Source: Dryomyza anilis (taxonomy: Eukaryota > Arthropoda > Insecta > Diptera > Dryomyzidae). Taken from it: DNA of 64,000 nt. The notes beneath the pieces are model-generated. The model made no database searches. It worked only from the letters and a program-made list of their open reading frames with translations, and was not told the origin of the DNA. Positions within the stretch are counted from its first letter, which is position 1, and every line of letters starts with the position of its first letter. The position numbers and the translations under genes were made by a program. Location: positions 43,872,791 through 43,936,790 of the forward strand of contig OX638132.1 in the NCBI GenBank assembly GCA_951804985.1, read 5' to 3'. Positions 55,194 to 64,000 of this stretch are shown here, in pieces.

Positions 55194-56411
55194 TTAATCC
55201 TCTCTCTCTCTATACGGCGCCAACCTTTCTAAATGTACCACTTTAAATTTTCTTCTAACGCCTGCAGTATTCTGAATCCGATACACGACATCGTTAATTC
55301 TTTTAAATATCTTGTATGGTCCTTCGCAGTGTGTTTGTAGCTTAGGGGATAGGCCTTTCTTCCTTTGTGGGTTATAGAGCAAAACAAGTTGTCCTTCCGT
55401 AAATCTCTCTGAGTTTGTGCGCAAGTCGTATCTGGCCTTCATCTTATCACTCGCAAATTGTGTACGCTGTCTTACAAACTGATGCACTTCGTTCATTTCT
55501 TCACTTTTTCTGGAAACATAATTGTGTATAGGAATTTCAACTGAAGGACTCGCTCCAAACTTTAAATCCGCAGGTAATCTTAAGTCTGTTCCAAAAACAA
55601 TTTTAGATGCTGAAGCTACTGTGGTATCATGAACCGCCGTTCGATAAGCCATGAGGAATAATGGTATGTGTGTATCGCAATCTTTTTGATTTTTATCAAC
55701 CACTTTTCTGAGATACTCTTCCAAGGTCCGATTGAATCTCTCTACCATGCCATCAGATTGCGGGTGCAATGGCGTTGTTCGTGTTTTGTGTATGTTGAGG
55801 ACTTTGCATACTTCTTTAAATACAGCAGACTCAAAATTTCTTCCTTGATCTGAATGCAATTCCAACGGTACTCCAAAACGGCTTACCCAGTTGTTAACTA
55901 ACGCATCCGCAACTGTTGTGGCTTCTTGATTTGGCATGGGATACACTTCAGGCCACTTGCTGAAGTAGTCAATGACGACAAGCACATACTTATTACCCGC
56001 ATCACTGATTGGAAATGGTCCGGCGACATCCATGGCGATACGTTCGAATGGTGCTCCCACGTTGTACTGATGCATCCTGCCGCGACTTCTGACTGTTAGT
56101 CCTTTTGCTGGTACACATTGCGGACAACTGCGGATCCAATGGGCGACTGAATCTTGGCATCCAACCCAATAAAAACGTTTCTTTACCTTCTCGACCGTTT
56201 TATTTATGCCCAAGTGTCCTCCACTTGATCCACCATGGTATTCCGCTAATATCTCTTTTGTTTTTGACTTAGGAACAACAATCAAACTTCGTGCGGACAT
56301 GACATCTTCACTTTCCCATACACGATATAGGCAACCGTCTTGTAGCTTTAAGCTCTGCCACTGTGCCCAGTACGCCTTAGTTATTGGGCTGTCGGAAGCT
56401 ATCTCTTGCAT
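55194..56411 (-). CDS. pol: Gypsy integrase, unit 5 (405 aa)
   Basis: Same translation as the unit 4 integrase, with all zinc and D,D35E residues present; isolated from the rest of pol by the same frame breaks. Confidence 0.85.
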   Translation of the reverse strand: MQEIASDSPITKAYWAQWQSLKLQDGCLYRVWESEDVMSARSLIVVPKSKTKEILAEYHGGSSGGHLGINKTVEKVKKRFYWVGCQDSVAHWIRSCPQCVPAKGLTVRSRGRMHQYNVGAPFERIAMDVAGPFPISDAGNKYVLVVIDYFSKWPEVYPMPNQEATTVADALVNNWVSRFGVPLELHSDQGRNFESAVFKEVCKVLNIHKTRTTPLHPQSDGMVERFNRTLEEYLRKVVDKNQKDCDTHIPLFLMAYRTAVHDTTVASASKIVFGTDLRLPADLKFGASPSVEIPIHNYVSRKSEEMNEVHQFVRQRTQFASDKMKARYDLRTNSERFTEGQLVLLYNPQRKKGLSPKLQTHCEGPYKIFKRINDVVYRIQNTAGVRRKFKVVHLERLAPYRERED

Positions 56412-56439
56412 GATGGTTTTCTTTGCTGTTCCTTGAACA

Positions 56440-56667
56440 TCATGATTTTTGTGAGGTCGGGATCACTCTTTTGATCAATTTGAATTTGTTCCGAAGTCCA
56501 TTTTTCATCGGGCAAAACATTGGCAAACGAATGTCAATTATGTTTTCTTTTCCTTCCGCTCTTGAACAATGTCTGCATTCTAGTTTACATGGGCGTCGTG
56601 ACAGAGCATCTGCATTTCCATGGTTTCCTCCTTTACGATGTTCGATTGAGAAATCGTAGCTCTGCAA
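56440..56667 (-). pseudogene. pol: Gypsy pol linker after RNase H, unit 5 (75 aa)
   Basis: Identical in translation to units 1 and 4. Confidence 0.85.
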
Positions 56668-58093
56668 TCGCTCTATCCAACGCGCAATTTGGCCTTCCGG
56701 ATCTTTGAACTGAAGTGCTGCGTAGTGCTGCGTGATCGGTTCTCAAGTGAAACTGTTGTCCGTACAGGTATTTGTGGAACATTTTCACACTTTCGATTAC
56801 AGCAAGAAGCTCCCTCCTGGTGACACAGTAATTTCGCTCGGGTTTGGACAAGGTTTTACTGTAGTATGCGATCACTTTTTCTTGTCCATTGATCACTTGA
56901 GAGAGAACTCCGCCGATTCCGTATCCACTCGCATCCGTATCAAGTATAAATTACTCACCTGGAATTGGATACGCAAGAATTGGTGCCGAGCACAGCAGAT
57001 CTTTTAATTTCAAAAACGCCCTTTCTTGATCATCGCCCCATTGAAATGCGCGGTTCTTTCTTGTCAACTCGTGAAGACTGCTAGCAACATTGGCAAAACC
57101 TGGAACAAATCGCCTGTAGTATGTACATAGCCCCAAGAAACTTCGTAGGTCATGTAGGTTTTGCGGTCTGGGCCACTCCTTCACTGCAACTATTTTATCT
57201 TCATCGGTATGCACTCCTTCCGTGGTAACTCGAGGGCCCAGATACTTGACTTCTTTCTTGAAAAGTGAGCATTTCTTTGTGCTAAGTTGTAGACCCGCAT
57301 TTTTCAATCGAAGGAATACTTCTTTTAGATTTCTTAGATGTTCGTTGAAATCCTTGCCCATAACAATTATGTCATCAAGGTATACTAGGCATGTTTTCCA
57401 GTGTAAACCTTTTAATACGTGCTCCATTAACCGCTCGAATGTTGCTGGGGCATTGCATAGTCCAAACGGCATTACCAAAAATTGCCATAGTCCATCTCCC
57501 GTACTGAATGCAGTCTTCTCTCGATCTTTCTTATCGATTTCTACTTGCCAGTAACCGCTTTGCAAGTCCAACGTGGAAAACCACATAGCATTGGATAGTG
57601 TATCCAATGTGTCATCGATTCTTGGCAATGGATAACTATCTTTCTTTGTGACATCATCAAGTTTTCGGTAATCAACGCAAAACCGAGTGCTACCGTCCTT
57701 CTTTTTCACCAATACTACTGGTGAACTCCATGGGCTCTCAGATGGTTCCACCACGCCATTTGCGTGCATTTCTTCAACCAAATGTGATACTTCGTCTCTT
57801 TTCGCAAGTGGTACCCTTCTTGGTGCTTGACGAATTGGGTTAGAATCACCAGTGTCTATTCGATGTTTTACAATGGCAGTTCTGCCATCCTTTTGGCCCT
57901 TTTCAGCAAATATACACCGATATTTGTCAATTAGCTGTTGCACTTGACTCTTTTCATTGGCAGTCAAATCCTTCGTCCACTCATTTATAAACTTGTGAGT
58001 AGATTGTTTTTCTATTTGCGATGTGCCGTAGTCCCTTGATGGATTTGACTCACAATTTATAATCGCTGATGCCTCTTGACACTGGCCTATCAC
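56633..58093 (-). pseudogene. pol: Gypsy RT and RNase H, unit 5, with nonsense change
   Basis: Same two-part frame as unit 4 (56951-58093 with a stop after PIPGE, then 56633-56896 from MINGQEK), including the extra Arg. Shared lesions show that units 4 and 5 derive from one another. Confidence 0.9.
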
Positions 58094-58324
58094 TGTTCCT
58101 TTTTTAATTAATTTGGACGAGTTTTCATTGTTGAGAACTCTTATTGGAACAACTTTGTCGCTTCTACTAATGTTCTTCCTACAACAATATTACTTCTGCT
58201 TAATTGCTCATCATTCGCTTCTATAACCCACAACTTGCTTATCCCACAATCTCCATTTAATTTCGCCCAAACAATTGCTTCTGAATTAGGTGGTATTTTT
58301 CTATTTTTATGAGCAATAACTTGT

Positions 58325-58654
58325 TTAATTTCTGATCACAATCTGATCACAATCAATGTTTAGTTGGATCTCCGTGTTGGCATAACTCAAAATTTTTCTT
58401 GTTAAATCTAGTGTGAAACCGTTTCTTATCATGAAGTCCATGCCAAGTATTATTTCGTCTACTATTTCCGCCACTATAAAATCATTCCTAACTGTCGTAG
58501 TGCCAATAGTGATTTCCTTGGTAATTTTTCCTCTGATTGGAGCCCCTTCACCTGTCCCTGTTTGCAATCTTATTCCGAAAAGCGGCTCTATATCGTCCCT
58601 AACAAGGTTACTTCTTATAATTGAGTGTGAAGCTCCTGTATCCAACGTTACCAT
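58325..58654 (-). pseudogene. pol: Gypsy protease, unit 5
   Basis: Same as unit 4 including VRNDF. Confidence 0.85.
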
Positions 58655-58779
58655 ATATGCTGTACAATCAATAAGTCCTTCGACAGTTAAACTATTTGGC
58701 TTTCGAGCAATTTGTGAAATGGAGATTCTGTGGCAATCGGTTATGGGAGTCAGATCGTGCCCCGCAGAACTGACTCGTA

Positions 58780-60023
58780 TTATTTTAAATATTGATTAAA
58801 ATTTACGTTATTTTGGACATGATCCTGGCTTTCTTCATGTCGGGGTTCATTTGCAAATGGATTCATAGAGCGCTTGCGTTTTTTACGACAGTCACGTGCC
58901 ATATGCCCATATGTATCACAGTTGTAGCATTTACCTTTAAATTGGGTGTCTCGGTTGGCAGCAGTGTAATCTGGTTTAGCTCCACTTTTTAACGCTGGGC
59001 AAATTACCTGAAGTAGGTCTTCGTTCTCCACATCTAGTTTACGGACCTTTGGCGCTGGGCGGCACAACGTAGTTGCTGTCTCCTGTGTTAGCGCTGTGGT
59101 TACAGTTTCCGTAAATGTCACTTTCGGCATTGTCACTGTGGCACGTCTTGTTTCCGGATCACGTATGCCGTCAACAAAGGCTTCGATCTTGCACTTTTCT
59201 ATGAAATCACTCGTTGAATTTGCATACGACAAATGCGCAAGCCTCTCGACGTCCGCTGCATACGCCTGCAATGTTTCACCATTTCTTTGCATTCGGCACT
59301 TTAGTTCCATTCTGTAGATTTGCTTCATGTGATCACTGCCATATTTTCTCTGCAGTGCAGCCATAACCGCTAAATAACTCTTTCTATCACTTTCTGGAAC
59401 AGTCTGCAATACTTTGGCTGCGCCTCCTTTAAGCGCCACGATAAGTGCGGCTACGCTGTCCTCATTATTCCATCGATTACTTACAGCCGTGGTCTCAAAT
59501 TGCAGCTTGAAAATGTTGAACGCTGTGGTTCCATCGTAAATCGGCGATTTTAGCCTCGTACCAGTAACAACATGCTGTGTAGGTCCACTTGTCTGTAGTA
59601 AACTGACATCTTCTTGTATTTTCTGTAGCTTTTTGTCGAAAAAATTTTCCAACTTTTCAAATTTGTCATCAATGTCCACTACAATGTCATTTACATGTGC
59701 CTCAAGTTCGTTTACTTTGCCATGGAGTGTATTATAAACTTCTAGAAGCTGCTTCGAATGTTCTTGAAGCTGTTCGGTATTTTTTTGAAGTTTCTGTTCT
59801 ATTCTGGTCGAATTTTCTTGGAGCTGTTTTGAATTTTCTAGAAGTTTCTGTTCCATTCTGGTCGAATTTTCTTGGAGCTGTTTTGAATTTTCTAGAAGTT
59901 TCTGTTCCATTTTGTTGGAATTTTCTACAAGTTTCTGTCCCATTTTGTTGGCATTTTCTACAAGTTTCTGTTCCATTTTGTTGGCATTTTCTTGAAATTG
60001 TTTTGAATTTTCTAGAAATGGAA
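58780..60023 (-). CDS. gag: Gypsy gag, unit 5
   Basis: Open throughout; same translation as units 1, 2 and 4. Confidence 0.85.
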
Positions 60024-61120
60024 TTTGGAATTTCCTTTGCAATTTTTAATGAAGTCTCGAACTTCATTCTTAAATTGTCGTACATTTGTCGGACTAATAC
60101 AAAACATATAAAAACTTGAAGTAACTCATCTGAAGCTATCTTTGTAGCATTGAGCGCTTGCAAACTTTCTTGGATTGTGTCCTGAAACTGTTTAACACTA
60201 TTGGAACTTTCATTTACCAATGGTGCATCCACAAGGTTTTTAAAATAAATGGAAGTTACAGCTCTTTTATTTGTATATTTTGCATCAAGTAGCTTCCATG
60301 CAATTGGATAGTTTTCTTCAGTCGATGGAAGATTTAAAATTGTATTCGCTGCTGCACCTTTTAGCTTCGATTTCAAAATACACATCTTTTGGGTATTTGA
60401 AATTTCTCTGCTGTCTATTAATTGAACGTACTGTTCTTTGAACGGATTCCACTAAGTGTAATCACCGTCAAACATTGGTATCTCAATTGCAGGAATTCTA
60501 TAAACCTGGTTTTCTACCGACTGAAGTTTAACTTTCAGTTTTTTAGATATGGCATGAAACTTAGCTTTCAACGAATAAAATGATTCCGTTAGTTGATCAT
60601 CGTTGAAAATATGAATATAGTTCATGAATGAATTTTCAGTTAAACGTTTAGCTTCTTTAAAACTATCAAAACTATATACTCCAACTTTGAAAGTTTCCAA
60701 AGTGTCGGTAAATTCCGATAATGCATATTGGAATTTCCTAAGAACGCATTGATTTTTATGAACTGTTATCATTTTTTCTATTGGCGTTCTATTTTCTGTG
60801 TCCTCCGCTACTGAGGCTCCCATAGAATTAGCTATTTCTAAATCTACTTTATCTTTAATGCAATGTTTTACAAGATACTATATGCATACGTACATGATTT
60901 GCATATTTTTTCTCATAATATGCATTCTTCTTTAATGTGTGAGAAGGGTTTTCAACTTCTCATCATTTTCCTCGAAATTCTTCCGAAGATTTTCCAGTGC
61001 GTTCTTCCACCTCTGGAGTTGTTCCCGCGTTACGTTATTTTGCGCTGTCATCTCATTGTACAAGATCACTATTTCTTTTCCAATAGTGTCTTGTTTTGCA
61101 ATGATTGAGGTGGGATCCAT
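60024..61120 (-). pseudogene. gag: BEL gag 5' part, partial unit 6
   Basis: Broken like the others, with the DYT-stop, but with AEDTEN and AACGTACTG (the original-type variants) and GAAANTILN. It is thus closer to the original BEL than the neighbouring units 4 and 5 are. Confidence 0.85.
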
Positions 61121-61430
61121 TTTTTAATATATTTTTTATTTTTATATATCACTAATTCCACCTTTTTATTTATATACGTATATGTATATTTTTATAATTT
61201 ATTTATTTTTTTTTCACAATAAATAATTATTATATTTAATATAAATAATGAATTTTTACAATTATTTATTTTTTTTTTTTTTGTTATTGAGTCTCTTACC
61301 ACTGGTGGGGGAAAACTCAATATTCAAAATAATGTAAATTAAATTAATTTATTTATTTATTTATTTATTTATTTATATATATAAATATTTTTCACTTTTA
61401 AGTCACGCGAACTTAACACAGGGGTCACCA

Positions 61431-61674
61431 TGACAATACTTCTACCGTTCGACAACACGACACAACGGCGGTTTCGAACGAACTTTCTTTATTAAAATAA
61501 TATCATTTATATTTATACCTTAAATAATTCTTAAACTAAAATATCCTAATACATAAACCCCTGCGATGCACATGCATGCACTTCAAACAATTCACACACG
61601 TGGTCTGGAAAAGGACCAACCCGAGTTCCACATAACATAAACATATGTCAAGGGTTTATCCTTAAACTTATCTT
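61431..61674 (-). repeat. BEL LTR, truncated, partial unit 6 (244 bp)
   Basis: Same truncated copy. The leader upstream has an (ATTT)n tract ending in a private TATATATA extension near 61370. Confidence 0.85.
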
Positions 61675-62443
61675 CCCATATTATCAATCCCATATTCGTA
61701 ACAATGAGAATATGTTAATTGGAGAAATTTTTTATTTTTTATTTTGTAAAACCAATTAAAATATTTGTCGAATAGAAATTAAATTTTGTTGTTTTAATTA
61801 AATAATTAATCAAAAATTTAAAAATTAAAATCTTTTATTTAAATTTATATACCGAATTTAACGTATCTATATAAAAATAATATACATTATGTATTTATTT
61901 TGTTTAGTTTTTGTAAGTAAAATAGGAATGTTAAAACTAAATTGTCATATTTTTATTTCAGTGTTACAAATAATTGTTGCACAAATGTAATTATCATTGG
62001 TTTTTAAAAGGTGGTATTTTTTAAAATGATAAAAACAAATAGAGTTTGCCACATATAAATCACTTCATCATAGCAACCAATTTACTTCCTTTAACTATTT
62101 ATTTAGAACAATGAGTGGCACGCGTTAGAAGAAAATAATGTTAGACGAACGACGCACAAACACAAAACAAAATGAAATCGAGAAGAAAAAAAGAGAACAC
62201 AACAGAGTTGCGTTTAAAAAAAATGAATAAATCAAAAGTAACAAATAAAAATAGTAAATACTATTTATGATTTAGTTGTATTGAAATAATATTAAATTTA
62301 TTCATATTAATATTTTAATTAAAAAAATGTGTAAATACAATTAATTAGTAAATACACTCATATTTGTAATTGGAATTCGATTTTGTATCCTATTAATATC
62401 AATTGTTATATACACGTACAATACTTTTTTCTGTCAAGCATAT
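61675..62443. other. 769-bp spacer, copy 6
   Basis: Same length and sequence as copies 4 and 5; ends TCAAGCATAT at the LTR. Confidence 0.8.
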
Positions 62444-62985
62444 TGTTACGAAAATTCAGTCTACGGAAAACTGTTCTACGAGTTCGTATCGCTGGATTGT
62501 GTACAAAATAAAAACGCACTTATATTTGGTTTTAACTAGTATTATTTCCACAAGTATTAATTAACTTTATTAATTTAAATAACAACTTAAAGAATAATCA
62601 CTTATATCAACTGCTGAATTACTACAATTTATCTTTACAATGTTCACTCACGAGACGCACTAGTTCACTATTGAATCACAACTGAAGTACAGTGCCTCAG
62701 ATGCGCCGCCTTACTGCATGCATCAGTTCGACACGTTTCGACAAGCCTCGACTTGTTTCGAGAACCTTCTACTCGTTTCGTGAATGACGCATGCTATTGG
62801 CATCTCATTCGCACTCATGTGTTTTAATGCGCTGATCTTCCATCTCTTTCTCGCACACTGCCTCAGTGCGCTGAATGATCTTCCGTCTCTTTCTAACACA
62901 TTGCTTAGTGCGCTGAATTGTCTTGCGTCTCATTTATTATTGTTGATTGCTTGCACAGTGGAGCAAATTACATCTTTTCGTAACA
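62444..62985 (-). repeat. Gypsy solo LTR at the right edge (542 bp)
   Basis: The LTR is flanked by ATAT on the left (...CAAGCATAT) and ATAT on the right (ATATTGTATTGTC). The related repeat near 7880-7900 reads, on the minus strand, AAGCATATTGTAATGTCAGC without an insertion, which is the site expected before integration. So the 4-bp duplication is real and this is a complete solo LTR or the outer LTR of the original gypsy copy. Confidence 0.88.
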
Positions 62986-63170
62986 ATATTGTATTGTCAG
63001 CAACTTCAGTAGTGTCGTCTGAAGCAATTGCTGGACCACTTCCACAGTGATGCCAACGACACAATAATTATTGTATTTATACAATAATTTTGGTGGCGAT
63101 ACAATATCCAGTCCTGACATGGATTGTTTGGAATCATTAATTTTTAAACGGGTTTTTAAATACACGCTGC
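62986..63170. repeat. Dispersed repeat that the gypsy LTR interrupts
   Basis: The sequence is the reverse complement of about 7720-7895, sharing CCACAGTGATGCCAACGACA, TTATTGTATTTATACAATA and TTTTTAAACGGGTTTTTAAATA. It is probably a non-autonomous DNA element that was present before the gypsy insertion. Confidence 0.7.
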
Positions 63171-63584
63171 AAAAAAGAGGGCTCTCCCAAACATAATGTT
63201 GCAGGCATTAACATGTATGTTTGGAATTTTATGTAAATTATATAATTGAATGATAAATCATTTGAAAACAGGGTTGTATTGAGGCTTGGACAGCGTTGTA
63301 ATGAGCTCTGATTTACATTATAATATCACGAAAACATTTTAATGTTGCCCCTTAAAATGGTGTATGTTCTAATGGAAACATAATAAATACTACATCCAAA
63401 CAAAATAAATATTTGAACCGAAACATAAATATGTTCAAATTAAAACATGATTTTAAACGACGTGCTTATAAATATGTTTCCAGTGAAACATATCAGTTGT
63501 TTCAGTACAAAAATAGTATGTTTGCATAGAAACATATTTAAATATTTTTGGAAAAAAATCCTGAAAATAAAATGTTGTTTTTTA
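63171..63584. other. Unassigned AT-rich sequence
   Basis: No gene or known repeat recognised. The word GAAACAT(A) recurs several times between 63370 and 63540 (for example at TGGAAACATAATA, GAAACATAAATATG, GAAACATATCAG, GAAACATATTTAA), which may reflect a degraded short repeat. Confidence 0.4.
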
Positions 63585-64000
63585 TACCCTACACTAAGAG
63601 TGAAAGGGTATATTCAGTTTGGTACGCCGTTTGTAACACCCAGAAGAAAGCATCTCCGGTATAGAAAAGATTATATATTCTTGATCAGCATGACCTCCTC
63701 GATTTAGCGATGTCCGTCTGTCCGTCTGTCTGTCTGTTGAAATCCCTACTACTTTTAAAATTGAAGAGCTAGAAAAATGAAACTTATAACTTAGATTACT
63801 AATATACCTACGCTGTATGTGCAAAATTGGAAGAGATCGGTCCATTGTGACCTATGATCCGACCACGTATGTTCAAATACCTCATATAAAATGTACATAT
63901 AAAGATCAATTTTTATGTATACGTGCTTAGGTAAACTTTTTTGGTCAAATATATATTTACATCATGCTCAAATACATGGTAATAATGTTTTCCGGCGAAA
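63585..64000 (+). repeat. Dispersed TATACCCTACAC element, running off the window edge
   Basis: It starts TATACCCTACACTAAGAGTG and follows the 15-kb copy (in inverse orientation) closely through TTTGGTACGCCGTTTGTAAC, CTTGATCAGCATGACCTCC, the (GTCTGTCC)n tract and ATCATGCTCAAATACATG. The right terminus lies beyond 64000. The 86-residue plus and 83-residue minus frames in it are repeat translations only. Confidence 0.8.

Larger units (their letters stand above)
52198..60023 (-). mobile_element. Array unit 5 (7826 bp, full length)
   Basis: Nearly identical to unit 4, with the same nonsense and insertion in RT and the same integrase. The length difference to unit 4 (8 bp) matches a shorter (ATTT)n tract in the leader. 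It ends at the sixth BEL join, at 60023/60024. Confidence 0.9.
60024..62985 (-). mobile_element. Partial sixth unit closing the array
   Basis: It contains BEL gag part, leader, truncated BEL LTR, spacer and one gypsy LTR; no gypsy body follows. The gypsy LTR passes directly into unrelated repeat DNA. It is probably the parental right edge of the locus, where the gypsy copy had already collapsed to a solo LTR. Confidence 0.9.

Noticed and set aside
24595..62985. Whole array as an assembly collapse/expansion error
   Set aside because: Units carry different lesions (1.7-kb deletion in two, 44-bp deletion in one, nonsense in two, 57 bp missing in one) and variable tracts, which duplicated contigs would not create. 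The exact copy number still needs long-read support.

Overview
The window is a transposon-dense, AT-rich stretch of animal nuclear DNA. The element families (BEL/Pao with an env-like gene, Ty3/gypsy, jockey/CR1-type LINE, hAT, FLYWCH-zinc-finger and TIR elements) and the dispersed short repeats suggest an insect, probably a higher fly (Diptera). That assignment is inference from element style. I see no convincing single-copy host gene.

Left part (1-19.8 kb): a 1.36-kb inverted-repeat element (156-1512); a lone LTR with a tRNA-Ser-like primer site (3012-3309); a 3.1-kb tandem satellite built of 150-bp and 182-bp monomers with an 846-bp higher-order period (3388-6476); a foldback element (7045-7695); a tandemly duplicated 273-bp block, each copy carrying a tRNA-like cloverleaf (8131-8676); a FLYWCH zinc-finger ORF (9036-9302); and a nested inverted repeat of about 6.7 kb (9.47-16.2 kb) with a TA-flanked TIR element inserted in one arm. 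A further TIR element, a hAT transposase tail and a decayed LINE follow.

Middle (19.8-26.2 kb): a BEL/Pao element on the minus strand sits inside the LINE. It has a full 3' LTR, an F-type env-like gene, integrase, a reverse transcriptase missing its core, a protease and gag. Its 5' LTR lacks the U3 side.

Right part (24.6-63.0 kb): the main feature is a head-to-tail array of five near-identical composite units plus a partial sixth. Each unit reads, in plus-strand order: 3' part of the sequence from BEL gag, BEL leader and PBS, truncated BEL LTR, a 769-bp spacer, a gypsy LTR, gypsy integrase/RNase H/RT/protease/gag, then an abrupt join into BEL gag of the next unit. Units are 7.75, 6.04, 5.99, 7.83 and 7.83 kb. 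Units 2 and 3 share a 1.7-kb integrase deletion; units 4 and 5 share a nonsense change in pol. The array ends in a lone gypsy LTR flanked by ATAT on both sides, and the pre-insertion sequence can be read in a related repeat near 7.88 kb. This looks like tandem amplification of a BEL-gypsy junction by unequal exchange, not a set of independent insertions.

The proteins do not form a working pathway: nearly every retroelement frame is broken. What the locus may do as a whole (for example act as a small-RNA source, because of the one-sided tandem array and the long hairpin) is only a hypothesis.
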